This document shows positions 22,453 through 35,095 of a stretch of 35,112 nucleotides of DNA, piece after piece (within the stretch, counting starts at the first letter, position 1; each line of letters begins with the position of its first letter). A model generated the notes under the pieces. It did no database searches and had not been told where the DNA came from. It saw only the letters and a program-made list of their open reading frames with translations. This stretch comes from DATCYZ01 sp036526195 (lineage in GTDB: Bacteria; Pseudomonadota; Gammaproteobacteria; Burkholderiales; SG8-39). Location of the stretch: the NCBI GenBank assembly GCA_036526195.1, contig DATCYZ010000118.1, positions 1 to 35,112 of the forward strand, read 5' to 3'. The position numbers were made by a program, and so were the translations under genes.

Positions 22453-24134
22453 CAGGCATTCTTCCCGGAAAGTTTGCGGTTCTCGAGTTCCTGCAGTTCG
22501 CGCCAGAATACCTTGCCCGAGGCCGTCTTCGGCAGCGATTCGACGAACTCCACCACGCGCGGCACCTTGAAGGCCGCCATGCGCTCGTGCGCCCAGGCGG
22601 TGATGTCCGCCGGCTTCACGCGCGCGCGCGCCGCCGGGTGCAGCACCACCACCGCCTTCACGGTCTCGCCGCGGTACGGGTCGCGGGTGCCGATGATGCA
22701 GGCCTCGCTGATGTCCGGGTGGGCGTAGAGCATCGACTCGACCTCCGCCGGCCAGACCTTGAAGCCCGAGGCGTTGATCATGCGCTTCAGGCGATCGGTG
22801 ATGAAGAAGTAGCCCTCCTCGTCGTAATAGCCGAGGTCGCCCGAGCGGAAGAAACGATGGCCGTCGTGCTCGAGGAAGGTCTCCTCGGTCGCCTGCGGCT
22901 GCTTCCAGTAGCCCTGGAAGATCTGCGGGCCGCGCATGACGATCTCGCCGACTTCATTCGGGCCGAGTTCCTTTTTCGTTTCCGGGTCGAGCACGCGCGA
23001 ATCGGTGTCGAAGATCGGGATGCCGCCGCACTGGCGCTTCGGCCGGTGCGGCGGGTTGACGTGGGTGGGCGCCATGGTTTCCGACAGACCGTAGCCCTCG
23101 ATGAACTCCAGCTTCAGCACGTCCGACAATTTCTTCGCCAGCGCCTCGGGCATGGCCGCGCCGCCGCCGCCCAGCGTGTTCATCGACGACAGGTCGTACG
23201 TCGCGAGCTCCGGGTTGCCGAGGAAATCCACCATCATGGTGGTGATCGCGGTGAACGAAGTGACGCGCGCGCGCTCGATCTGCATCGCCGCGCAGGTCCG
23301 GTCCCAGCGCGTCATCACCACCATGGTGGCGCCGGCCTGGACCGGCGTGTTCATGCCAGCCTGCATGCCGGTGACGTGGAACATCGGCAGCACCGCCAGC
23401 ACCACCGCGCCGCTGGAGGAGCCGCGCCAGTGGCATTGCGCGGTGCTGGTGGAGAGCACGTTGGAATGGGTGTGCATGCAGCCCTTGGGCTTGCCGGTGG
23501 TGCCCGAGGTGTAGGGCATCACGGCGAGGTCGTCCGGCCCAGCGAGCGGCGGGCCGGGCGCATGGGCGGCGGCGAGCGCGTCGTGCCAGGCGGTGACCCC
23601 GGGCGCGGCGGGGATATCTCGCGGCGCGCGCACGAACTCCGGCAGCGGCAGGTCGGTCGAGGCCGGCAGGTACTCGGCGTGCACGCCGACCAGCGCGTGC
23701 TCGAGCAGGCCGGGGGCGATCAAGGGCGATGCGCGCGGCAGCAGTTCCTGCGTGGTGATGACCACGCGGGCGCCGGCATCCTCGACGTAATGCTGCAGTT
23801 CCTCGCCGAGGTTCATCGGGTTCACCGGCACCACCACCGCATCGGCGCGCAGGATGGCGTAATAGCCGATGACGAAATGCGCGCCGTTCTGGCAGTAGAG
23901 CAGCACCCGGTCGCCCTTGGCGACGCCGTGCGCGCGCAGCCAGCCGGCGATCGCCTCGGCCTGCCCGTAGAACTGCTCGTAGGAAAGCTTGCCGCCGTAA
24001 TAGTCGATCGCTGTCTTGTCGGGATAGCGACGCGCGCTCACCTCGAGGTTGTAGAAGACGTTGGTGCGCGGCACCGCCAGCGACTTCGGCACGAAGGGCG
24101 GCCAGTGGGGATAGTGCCGGGTGAAGGTCGCCAA
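22452..24134 (-). CDS. AMP-binding acyl-CoA synthetase (fatty/aryl acid ligase)
   Basis: A 560-residue ANL-superfamily ligase that activates a carboxylic acid as acyl-AMP and then acyl-CoA. The P-loop is YTSGTTGKPKGC (about 208-219), A5 is EGYGLSETM, A7 is FFRSGDLGYYDEEGYFFITDR (given here only as the region around residues 430-450), and the A10 Lys541 is in KTASGKVFW. The start is a TTG at 24134 with GAGGGG before it; no better start exists before the upstream stop. It lies 10 bases after the enolase-family gene. The acyl substrate is unknown; a medium-chain or aryl acid is plausible. Confidence 0.93.
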   Translation of the reverse strand: MATFTRHYPHWPPFVPKSLAVPRTNVFYNLEVSARRYPDKTAIDYYGGKLSYEQFYGQAEAIAGWLRAHGVAKGDRVLLYCQNGAHFVIGYYAILRADAVVVPVNPMNLGEELQHYVEDAGARVVITTQELLPRASPLIAPGLLEHALVGVHAEYLPASTDLPLPEFVRAPRDIPAAPGVTAWHDALAAAHAPGPPLAGPDDLAVMPYTSGTTGKPKGCMHTHSNVLSTSTAQCHWRGSSSGAVVLAVLPMFHVTGMQAGMNTPVQAGATMVVMTRWDRTCAAMQIERARVTSFTAITTMMVDFLGNPELATYDLSSMNTLGGGGAAMPEALAKKLSDVLKLEFIEGYGLSETMAPTHVNPPHRPKRQCGGIPIFDTDSRVLDPETKKELGPNEVGEIVMRGPQIFQGYWKQPQATEETFLEHDGHRFFRSGDLGYYDEEGYFFITDRLKRMINASGFKVWPAEVESMLYAHPDISEACIIGTRDPYRGETVKAVVVLHPAARARVKPADITAWAHERMAAFKVPRVVEFVESLPKTASGKVFWRELQELENRKLSGKNA

Positions 24135-24144
24135 GGCCGTCCCC

Positions 24145-25239
24145 TCAGAGCGCGTACTTCTTCACGGCCTTCTCGTCCCAGCGCATGCCGAGGCCCGGGC
24201 GCTCGGGCACGAGGACACAGCCTTTCGACACCTTGGCCGGCTCCTCCAGGATCGGATTCGCCCAGTCGACGTACTCGAGCCAGTGCGCGGTGGGGGTCAC
24301 CGCCAGCAGGTGGCAACTCGCCTCGGGGAACAGGTGGCTGGACATCTCCATGCCGGCGCCCTGCGCCAGGGCCGCGGCGCGCATCCAGCCGGTGACCCCG
24401 CCGATGCGCTGCGCATCCGGCATGCAGAAATCGCAGGCGCCGGCGGCGAGCGCCTGCGCCATCTGCTCCGGGCCCATGAAGTTCTCGCCGACCTGGATGG
24501 GGGTCGACAGCGTGCGGGTCAGGCGGGCATTGCCGGCGAAGTCATCGGCCCGGATCGGCTCCTCGATCCAGGTGACGCCGCCCTCCTCGTCGATCATGCG
24601 TCCGCGCGCGAGCGCCTCGGCGAGCGTCAATCCCTGGTTGAAGTCCACCATCAGGGTGATCCCCGGGCCGATGGCCTTCTTCACCGCGCGCAGCGCTGCG
24701 AGGTCGTCCTTCGCCTCGGGCCGGCCGAGGCGCAGCTTGACCGCGCGAAAACCCTCGGCGACAAGTTCCGTCGCCTCTTTCGCCAGGGGCTTCAACGGCT
24801 GGATGCCGAGGCCGTTGGAGTTGTAGGCAGGCACCGGGCGCGGCGCGCCGCCGAGCAGGCGTACCAGCGGCTCGCCCGCCGCCTGACCGAGCGCATCCCA
24901 GGCGCTCATGTCGATGCCGGCCATGGCGAAGAGCACGATGTTGTGCACCCCGAGCAGGGTGTACTTCGCGCGCAGCTTCTTCTCGAGTTCGAACGGCGCC
25001 ACCGCGTCGCCCGCGATCATCGGCGCCATGGCCTCGACGAGCGCGACGATCGGCTTCAGGTTGTGCGCGCCGATGCCGAACAGGTAGCTGCGCCCGGTGA
25101 GTCCGCCGTCGGTCTCCAGGTCGATCAGCACCAGCGGGGCGATGCTGACCGCGCCGGTGGACGTGGCGAGCGGTCGCTTGATCGGCACCGCGAGCGCGCG
25201 CGCGCGCAGGCTGCGGACCTTGAGTTTCTCGAGCTTCAT
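24145..25239 (-). CDS. Enolase superfamily protein, mandelate racemase/muconate lactonizing type
   Basis: A 364-residue enolase-superfamily enzyme. The residue set lines up with mandelate racemase: Lys168-x-Arg170 (MR has Lys-x-Lys), metal ligands Asp199, Glu226 and Glu252, Asn201, the Asp275-His302 dyad and Glu322. So it belongs to the MR subgroup rather than the muconate lactonizing one, with the second Lys replaced by Arg. Such enzymes abstract the alpha proton of a carboxylate for racemisation or dehydration. Its ATG overlaps the hydrolase stop (ATGA at 25236-25239), so the two are cotranslated. The substrate is unknown. Confidence 0.9.
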   Translation of the reverse strand: MKLEKLKVRSLRARALAVPIKRPLATSTGAVSIAPLVLIDLETDGGLTGRSYLFGIGAHNLKPIVALVEAMAPMIAGDAVAPFELEKKLRAKYTLLGVHNIVLFAMAGIDMSAWDALGQAAGEPLVRLLGGAPRPVPAYNSNGLGIQPLKPLAKEATELVAEGFRAVKLRLGRPEAKDDLAALRAVKKAIGPGITLMVDFNQGLTLAEALARGRMIDEEGGVTWIEEPIRADDFAGNARLTRTLSTPIQVGENFMGPEQMAQALAAGACDFCMPDAQRIGGVTGWMRAAALAQGAGMEMSSHLFPEASCHLLAVTPTAHWLEYVDWANPILEEPAKVSKGCVLVPERPGLGMRWDEKAVKKYAL

Positions 25240-26129
25240 GCGGGCTTGCCTCCCGGGCCCCAGATCGACGCGGGCGCGGCGCGCGCGTCGCGCGGCGCCC
25301 AGCGGCCTGCCTCGACGCTGTGGAAGAAATCCTCCAGCAGCCGGTTGAACAGCGCAGGCTCCTCGAGATTGATGCCGTGGCCGCTCATCGGCAGGACGGC
25401 CAGCCCCGCCGTGCGGATGCAGCGCTTCATCAGCAGGTTCACTTCCAGCGCCGGCTCTTCCTCGTCGCCGAGCAGCAGCAAGGTCGGCGTGTCGATCTTC
25501 TGCATTTCGGCGGTGAGGTCGTAGAGCGAGGGCCGGCGGCCCTGGTAGCCCGCCATGGTGTTCGCCGAGCCCACCGGCGAGTGCTCGGCGAACTGGCGGA
25601 TGTACTCGTCGAAGCCGCGCGGGTCCTTCGCCTGCAGTTGCACCCGCGTCGGGCCGTGGCCGTAGGTCTCGGCCACCTTGCCCATGCCCTCGGCGCGGAT
25701 CTGCTTCGCCAGCGCCGCGGCGTTCTTCTGGAACTCGCCGTACTGCGCCGGGTGGGCGCCGTAGCCGCCGCCGGCGATCGCCAGCGACAGCGCACGGTGG
25801 CCGTAGCTGATGCCGAAATGCAGCGTGGCGAAGGCCCCCATCGACAGGCCGACGATGTGCGCGCGCTGCAACCCGAGCGCGTCCAGCACCGAGCGGATGT
25901 CGTCGCGCGCGCGCGCCTGCGAGTAGCGCTCGACGTCCTCGGGGACGTCCGAAGGTGTGTAGCCGCGCGCCGAGTAGGTGATGCAGCGGTAGCGGCGCGA
26001 GAAATGCCGCACCTGCGGTTCCCAGCTGCGGTGGTCGCCGGCGAACTCGTGCACGAAGACGATCGGCGTGCCGCTGCCGGTCTCCTCGTAGTACAGGTTG
26101 ACGCCGTCGTCGGTCGCGAGTTTTGGCAT
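25236..26129 (-). CDS. Alpha/beta hydrolase
   Basis: A 297-residue alpha/beta-hydrolase-fold enzyme with nucleophile Ser96 in GLSMG, Asp222 in LLLLGDEEEP and His251 in SGHGINLEEP, a complete triad. The pattern resembles enol-lactonases and other small esterases, but that subdivision is weak by eye. No signal peptide. The frame is open about 70 codons further upstream; ATG 26129 is chosen because it starts the fold directly (MPKLATDDGVNLYYEETGSG). It is the first gene of the leftward operon hydrolase, enolase-like, ligase, copper chaperone. Confidence 0.9.
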   Translation of the reverse strand: MPKLATDDGVNLYYEETGSGTPIVFVHEFAGDHRSWEPQVRHFSRRYRCITYSARGYTPSDVPEDVERYSQARARDDIRSVLDALGLQRAHIVGLSMGAFATLHFGISYGHRALSLAIAGGGYGAHPAQYGEFQKNAAALAKQIRAEGMGKVAETYGHGPTRVQLQAKDPRGFDEYIRQFAEHSPVGSANTMAGYQGRRPSLYDLTAEMQKIDTPTLLLLGDEEEPALEVNLLMKRCIRTAGLAVLPMSGHGINLEEPALFNRLLEDFFHSVEAGRWAPRDARAAPASIWGPGGKPA

Positions 26130-26247
26130 GGTGTTTTGCTCTACGGGATTGCGGACAGGGCCGTGGGCCTGCAAGACTAGCAAACATCGGCTGGAGAGAG
26201 CAGAGGGTTTCATTCCGCGCCGAAACACCACGGGAAAAGGACACCGC

Positions 26248-27210
26248 ATGAATCGCATTCTCGTTGCACTGCTTGCCGCGCTGCTCGTCCCGGGCGCGGC
26301 GTTTGCCCAGGCCTGGCCGTCCAAACCGATTCGCATGATCGTGCCCTACGGCCCGGGCGGCAGCACCGACCTGACCGGACGGGTGATCGGCGAGAAGCTG
26401 CAGCAGGCGCTCGGCGTTTCGATCGTGGTCGAGAACCGCGCCGGCGCCTCGGGCCAGATCGGCGCCGCGGAAGCCGCCAAGGCGGCGCCCGACGGCTACA
26501 CGCTGCTCGTCGGCGCGCCGCAGATCGTGGTGCTCAATCCCCTTTTCTTCAAGGACATGCGCTACGACGCGGTGAACGGCTTTTCGCCGATCTCGATCGC
26601 CATCCTGTCGCCGAACTACATCATGGTGCACCCCGAGACCCCGGTGCACTCGATCCGCGACCTGATCGGCTGGGCCAAGGCCAACCCCGGCAAGGTGTTC
26701 TTCGCGTCCTCGGGCTTCGGCTCCACCGGCCACCTCACCGGGCTGCTGCTCAACAAGCTCGGCGGCATCGACATGGCGCACATCGGCTACAAGGGCAGCG
26801 CCGGCGCGGTCACCGAGGTGATCGCCGGGCGCGTGCCGGTGCTGGTCGACCAGCCGGTGCCGGGCATCGCGCAGGTGCGCGCCGGCAAGCTGCGCGCGAT
26901 CGGCGTCGGCACCACCACGCGCGTCCCGGCGCTGCCCGAGGTGCCCACGGTCATGGAACAGGGCGTGGCCGATTTCGAGTCCGCCACCTGGTTCGGCTTC
27001 TTCGCCCCGCGCGGCACGCCGCAGCCGATCCTCGACCGGCTGACGCTGGAAGTGCAGAAGGCGATGAAACTCGCCGACGTGCAGTCGAAGTTCGTGCCCA
27101 GCGGCTACGTGCCGGTGGGCCTGTCGCAGGCCGAGTCGGCGGCGCGCATCGAGGCCGACCGCAAGAAGTGGACCGCGCTGGCGGTCGAGGCGGGGGTCAA
27201 GCCGCAGTAA
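26248..27210 (+). CDS. TctC/Bug-type periplasmic solute-binding protein (second)
   Basis: A 320-residue receptor with signal peptide MNRILVALLAALLVPGAAFA and mature start QAWPSKPIRMIVPYGPGG. It has SIVVENRAGASGQIGAAEAAK and DGYTLLVGAP, the family marks also seen in the protein at 10048. ATG 26248 is chosen over an open upstream frame because AAAGGA lies at a good distance and the signal peptide begins there. It diverges from the hydrolase operon across 118 bases, so it probably supplies that pathway's acid. No TctA/TctB genes are present. Confidence 0.95.
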   Translation: MNRILVALLAALLVPGAAFAQAWPSKPIRMIVPYGPGGSTDLTGRVIGEKLQQALGVSIVVENRAGASGQIGAAEAAKAAPDGYTLLVGAPQIVVLNPLFFKDMRYDAVNGFSPISIAILSPNYIMVHPETPVHSIRDLIGWAKANPGKVFFASSGFGSTGHLTGLLLNKLGGIDMAHIGYKGSAGAVTEVIAGRVPVLVDQPVPGIAQVRAGKLRAIGVGTTTRVPALPEVPTVMEQGVADFESATWFGFFAPRGTPQPILDRLTLEVQKAMKLADVQSKFVPSGYVPVGLSQAESAARIEADRKKWTALAVEAGVKPQ

Positions 27211-27240
27211 AGGGTGTCTGGCGCCGGCAACGGCCTTATG

Positions 27241-27260
27241 GTAACATATGCGTTACTATA
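27241..27260. repeat. AT-rich palindromic repeat, copy B
   Basis: GTAAC (27241-27245), six bases, GTTAC (27252-27256), followed by TATA. Its reverse complement matches the element at 19916-19935 at 19 of 20 bases. Like copy A it lies between convergent genes: 30 bases after the TctC stop and 25 bases from the end of the GST gene. Confidence 0.75.
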
Positions 27261-27284
27261 TGGGCGCTGGCGGCGCCCGGCGGC

Positions 27285-28223
27285 CTACCCTGGCCGCCGC
27301 AACTGGAACCCCATGCGCGGGAAGTGCACCGCCACCTTCCCCGCGCGGTCGTCCGTCCTGAGCACCGAGAGCCGCTCGGCCGAAGCCTCCAGCAAGCGGC
27401 CGCGCACCACGTCGAGGGCGTAGTCCACCGGCAGCACCTCCACCTCGTCCCCCAGCGCGATACCCTCGGTTTCCAGCGCCTGCGGGTTGCGGATCGCCGC
27501 GGGCTTCGAGCCGTGCGCGACCCGGATCGCCTCGCCGCTGGTCATCGGGTGATGCCGGCCGTGGCCGATCGCGGCCATGCGCGCCATCCACGCCACCAGC
27601 TTCGGGTACGGCGCGTGCAGCGGCGTGAGCGTCGGCACGCGGCCGATCGCCCAGACCGTGTGGTAGAGCGCGAAGTCCGCCGCCGAGGGCGCGCCGCCGA
27701 AGGCAAAGGCGCGCCCGTCGATGAACTGCGCTTCCAGCCGCGGCAGCAGGTGCGCGTACACCGCCTTGCACTCGGCGAGCGTGCCGCGCCGCACCGTGCC
27801 GCCCTTGCGCATCTCGGCGCGGTCGGCGCGAAAGCGCTCCATGAAGGCCGCGTCCACGCCGGGAAAGAAGATGTCCAGCGCCTCGGGCTGGAAGGCGATC
27901 GGCACCGCGACGTTGAACAGCACGCTCTCGGCGAAATGTCCGAGCGCGAGCGCGGCAAGCGTGTCGCCGAAGGGATAGAGCGTCGGCGCCGGCTTGAGCG
28001 CCTCCAGCGCGCGCACGATGAGCGTGGAGTCGCAGTAGATGTCGGCGCCGAGCTGCAGGATCGGGGTGCGCCGGTAGCCGCCGGTAAGCGCCATCACGTC
28101 TGGCTTGGGCAGGATCGCGGGAATCGTCACCGAGCGCCAGGCGAGGCCCTTGAAGCCGAGCAGCAGGCGGACCTTCTCGGCGTATGGCGAGGCGGGATAG
28201 TGGTGCAGGATCGGTTCGTTCAT
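27285..28223 (-). CDS. Glutathione S-transferase family protein with C-terminal extension
   Basis: A 312-residue cytoplasmic protein. Residues 1-80 are a thioredoxin-like GST N-domain (ILHHYPASPYAEKVRLLLGF, then TPILQLGADIYCDSTLIVRAL), and the helical GST C-domain follows to about residue 215 with FGGAPSAADFALYHTVWAI. The last 95 residues are an extra, more beta-like region absent from standard 200-220 residue GSTs. The Ser-Pro in the usual Cys/Ser position suggests glutathione binding. ATG 28223 is preferred to 28253 because it starts the fold. It is divergent from the MDR gene. Confidence 0.88.
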   Translation of the reverse strand: MNEPILHHYPASPYAEKVRLLLGFKGLAWRSVTIPAILPKPDVMALTGGYRRTPILQLGADIYCDSTLIVRALEALKPAPTLYPFGDTLAALALGHFAESVLFNVAVPIAFQPEALDIFFPGVDAAFMERFRADRAEMRKGGTVRRGTLAECKAVYAHLLPRLEAQFIDGRAFAFGGAPSAADFALYHTVWAIGRVPTLTPLHAPYPKLVAWMARMAAIGHGRHHPMTSGEAIRVAHGSKPAAIRNPQALETEGIALGDEVEVLPVDYALDVVRGRLLEASAERLSVLRTDDRAGKVAVHFPRMGFQLRRPG

Positions 28224-28306
28224 GGCGGCATTCCACTCTGAAGACAGGGGCACGCGCAGGCTATCATGGCGCCTTCCACGATCTAAAGACCCGGATGGGA
28301 ACGCGA

Positions 28307-29290
28307 ATGAAAGCCGTACTGTGCAAGGCCTTCGGGCCGCCTGAATCGCTGGTGGTCGAGGACATCGCCTCGCCCGAGCCGGGCGAAGGCGAGGTGGTGA
28401 TCACGATGAAGGCGGCGAGCGTCAACTTTCCCGACGTGCTCATCATCCAGAACAAGTACCAGTTCAAGCCCCCGCTGCCCTTCTCCCCCGGGAGCGAACT
28501 CGCCGGCGTGGTGAAGTCGGTCGGCAAGGGCGTCTCCGGAATCAAGCCCGGCGACAAGATGATGGCCTTCACCACCTACGGCGCCTTCGCCGAGGAAGTG
28601 AAGGTCGAGCGCTCGCGCCTGGTGCCGATCCCCGAGGGCATGGACTTCCAGGCCGCGGCGGCCTTCCTGCTGACCTACGGCACCTCCGACCATGCGCTGC
28701 GCGATCGCGCGCAACTGGCCGCGGGCGAGACCCTGCTGGTGCTCGGCGCCGCGGGCGGCGTCGGCGTGGCGGCGATCGAGATCGGCAAGGCCCTGGGCGC
28801 CACCGTGATCGCCTGCGCCTCGAGCGCCGAGAAGCTCGCGGTCTGCAAGGAACACGGCGCCGACGAACTTATTGACTATTCGAAGGAAGACCTGCGCGAG
28901 CGCATCAAGGCGATTACCGCCGGGCGCGGCGTCGACGTGGTCTACGACCCGGTGGGCGGCGCCTACACCGAGGCGGCGTTCCGCTCGATCGCCTGGCGCG
29001 GCCGGCTGCTGGTGGTGGGCTTCGCCGCGGGCGAGATCCCGAAGCTGCCGCTCAACCTGCCGCTGCTCAAGGGCGCCTCGGTGGTCGGCGTGTTCTGGGG
29101 CGACCTGGCGCGGCGCGAACCGAAGTCGCTCGCCGGGAGCATCGGGCAACTGGGCGCGTGGTACCGCGAGGGGAAGCTGAAGCCCCATGTCTCGGCGAGT
29201 TTCCCGCTCGCGCGCGCCGCGGATGCGCTGAAGATGATGGCGGCCCGGCAGGTGAAGGGCAAGGTGGTGATCACCGCCGGCGATGCCTGA
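28307..29290 (+). CDS. Zinc-independent MDR oxidoreductase, NADPH:quinone reductase-like
   Basis: A 327-residue medium-chain reductase of the quinone oxidoreductase class. It has PGSELAGVVKSVGKGVSGIKPGD, the NADPH-binding LGAAGGVGVAAIEIGKALGA (about 146-165) and no Cys/His structural-zinc set. Reactions in this class reduce quinones or enoyl groups with NADPH. ATG 28307 is chosen; an ATG at 28295 would add four residues and cannot be excluded. The next gene starts 8 bases before its stop. Confidence 0.92.
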   Translation: MKAVLCKAFGPPESLVVEDIASPEPGEGEVVITMKAASVNFPDVLIIQNKYQFKPPLPFSPGSELAGVVKSVGKGVSGIKPGDKMMAFTTYGAFAEEVKVERSRLVPIPEGMDFQAAAAFLLTYGTSDHALRDRAQLAAGETLLVLGAAGGVGVAAIEIGKALGATVIACASSAEKLAVCKEHGADELIDYSKEDLRERIKAITAGRGVDVVYDPVGGAYTEAAFRSIAWRGRLLVVGFAAGEIPKLPLNLPLLKGASVVGVFWGDLARREPKSLAGSIGQLGAWYREGKLKPHVSASFPLARAADALKMMAARQVKGKVVITAGDA

Positions 29291-30236
29291 GCACTCGGCG
29301 CGCGTCCTGGTGCTCGGCGCCGGCGCGCTGGGCGCGTTCTACGGCGGGGTGCTGGCACGCGCCGGCTGCGCCGTCGAAGTGGTGGCGCGCTCGGACTACG
29401 ACGCGGTCGCCGCGAACGGCTACCGCATCGACAGCACGCTGGGGGACCTCTCGTTTCGGCCGGCGCGCGTGCTGCGCGCGGCGCAAGCCGCGACACCCGG
29501 CGCGGACTTCGTCGTCGTCGGGCTGAAGCTGGTGCCCGGCGCGGACCGCGTCGCGCTCCTGCGCCCGGTGCTCGGGCCGGCCAGCGTCATCGTGCTGGTG
29601 CAGAACGGCATCGGCATCGAGGACGAGGTGGCCGGCGCCTTCCCGTCGCACGAAATCGTCTCCGGCGTCGCCTATGCCGCGGCGAGCCGCCTGGCGCCGG
29701 GCCACGTGCGTCACCATTCGAAGTTCACGCGGCTGATCCTCGGGCGCTACCCGGCGGGCGAAGGCGACGGCGCGTCGCGCTTTGCCGCCCTGCTCAAGGC
29801 CGGCGGCGCCAGCGTGCAGGTGAGCGAGGACATCGTCGGCGCGCGCTGGCAGAAATGCGCCTGGAACACGGTGTTCAACCCGATCTCGGCGCTCGGCGGC
29901 GGGCTGGGCACCAGCGACATGCTCTCGGGCGAGGCGCAGGTGGCGTTTGCCCGTGCGGCCATCGAGGAAGTCTGCGCAGTGGCGGCGGCCGACGGCCATC
30001 CCCTGCCCGCGGACACCGCGGCGACGCAGATCCAGGGCACGCTGAAGCTGCCGAATTACGTCTCGAGCATGGGACAGGACGCGCTCGCCGGCCGGCCGAT
30101 GGAGACCGAGGCGCTGCTCGGCAACGTGGTGCGCCTGGCCCGGCGGCTTTCGGTGCCGGTGCCGCGGCTCGAGGCGCTCTACGCGATGCTGAAGATGATG
30201 GAGGCGCGCGCGCCGAAGCAGGCGGCCCCGGGCTGA
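29283..30236 (+). CDS. 2-dehydropantoate 2-reductase family protein (PanE/ApbA-like)
   Basis: A 317-residue NADPH-dependent reductase with the nucleotide-binding VLGAGALGAFYGG at the start, the catalytic-type Lys191 and Asn195 in WQKCAWNTVFN, and the C-domain segment SSMGQDALAGRPMETEALLGN. PanE reduces ketopantoate in pantothenate, and so CoA, synthesis; many paralogues of this family act on other 2-keto acids, so the name is by family only. It overlaps the MDR gene by 8 bases (ATGCCTGA), so the two are coupled. It converges with the GNAT gene at a gap of only 4 bases, with no terminator visible. Confidence 0.88.
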   Translation: MPEHSARVLVLGAGALGAFYGGVLARAGCAVEVVARSDYDAVAANGYRIDSTLGDLSFRPARVLRAAQAATPGADFVVVGLKLVPGADRVALLRPVLGPASVIVLVQNGIGIEDEVAGAFPSHEIVSGVAYAAASRLAPGHVRHHSKFTRLILGRYPAGEGDGASRFAALLKAGGASVQVSEDIVGARWQKCAWNTVFNPISALGGGLGTSDMLSGEAQVAFARAAIEEVCAVAAADGHPLPADTAATQIQGTLKLPNYVSSMGQDALAGRPMETEALLGNVVRLARRLSVPVPRLEALYAMLKMMEARAPKQAAPG

Positions 30237-30240
30237 GCCG

Positions 30241-30819
30241 CTACTTCGCGGGCGGGGTCGCCGCCTTCTCGAGCGGCGGCGTTCCGTCCCCGGTGCCGAG
30301 CGGGCGCTGCATGTAGACGCTGTCGATCCAGCGCCCGAACTTCCAGCCCACCGAGCGCAGCGTGCCGACGCGGATGAAGCCGAGCGCGGCGTGCAGGCCG
30401 ATCGAGCCCATGTTGGCGGAATCGCCGATCACCGCGATCAGCTGGCGGTAGCCGAGCGCCTCGCAGCGCTCGATCAGCACGGCGAGCACCGCGCGGCCGA
30501 GGCCGCAGCCCTGCAGGCCGTCACGCACGTAGACCGAATCTTCGAGCACGTGGCGGTAGGCCGAGCGCGCGCGGTAGGGCGAGCAGTAGCCGTAGGCGAC
30601 CACGCTGCCTTCGAGCACCGCGACCACGAAGGGCAGACCGCGGGCCAGCACCTCGTCGGCGCGCCGGCGCATCTCCGCGATGCCGGGCGCCACCTCCTCG
30701 AACGAGGCGAGGCCGTGCAGCACATGGTGCGCGTAGATCGACTGGATGGCGGTGAAATCCGCTTCCGCCACCGGTCGCACGAGCGGCGATGGCGGTGGTG
30801 CGGGCTTCTTCTTCGGCAT
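30241..30819 (-). CDS. GNAT family N-acetyltransferase (phosphinothricin acetyltransferase-like)
   Basis: A 192-residue acetyltransferase with the acetyl-CoA motif VYVRDGLQGCGLGRAVL (about 97-111). The sequence IYAHHVLHGLASFEE and HAALGFIRVGTLRSVGWKFGRWIDSVYMQ is typical of the Pat/MddA group, which acetylates methionine-sulfone-like amino acids. A Lys/Pro-rich leader (MPKKKPAPPPSP) comes first. It lies downstream of rpoC on the same strand, past the rpoC terminator, with no obvious Shine-Dalgarno; expression by read-through or a weak promoter of its own is possible. Confidence 0.87.
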   Translation of the reverse strand: MPKKKPAPPPSPLVRPVAEADFTAIQSIYAHHVLHGLASFEEVAPGIAEMRRRADEVLARGLPFVVAVLEGSVVAYGYCSPYRARSAYRHVLEDSVYVRDGLQGCGLGRAVLAVLIERCEALGYRQLIAVIGDSANMGSIGLHAALGFIRVGTLRSVGWKFGRWIDSVYMQRPLGTGDGTPPLEKAATPPAK

Positions 30820-30842
30820 GTCGGTCAAGGTTCCGCAAAAGG

Positions 30843-30866
30843 AAAAGGCGCCCGCAGGCGCCCTTT
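30843..30866 (-). terminator. Rho-independent terminator of rpoC
   Basis: On the minus strand a 10-bp stem (AAAGGGCGCC, loop TGCG, GGCGCCTTTT; one G-T wobble) begins 23 bases after the rpoC stop and is followed by CCTTTTGC. It ends the rpoBC transcript before the GNAT gene. Confidence 0.85.
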
Positions 30867-30889
30867 CCGGTTTCACGAATGTGCTTCGA

Positions 30890-35095
<4,206 letters not shown>

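Noticed and set aside
26129..26230. TGGTGTTT and AAACACCA mirrored at the two ends of the divergent gap
   Set aside because: An 8-base match about 90 bases apart overlapping both leaders can arise by chance, and no promoter hexamers support an operator.
24145..26781. Apparent 878-residue fusion ending in the enolase-like protein
   Set aside because: Only the last 364 residues are real; the upstream part is a shadow of the hydrolase and TctC genes, and the ATG at 25239 overlaps the hydrolase stop as an ordinary junction.
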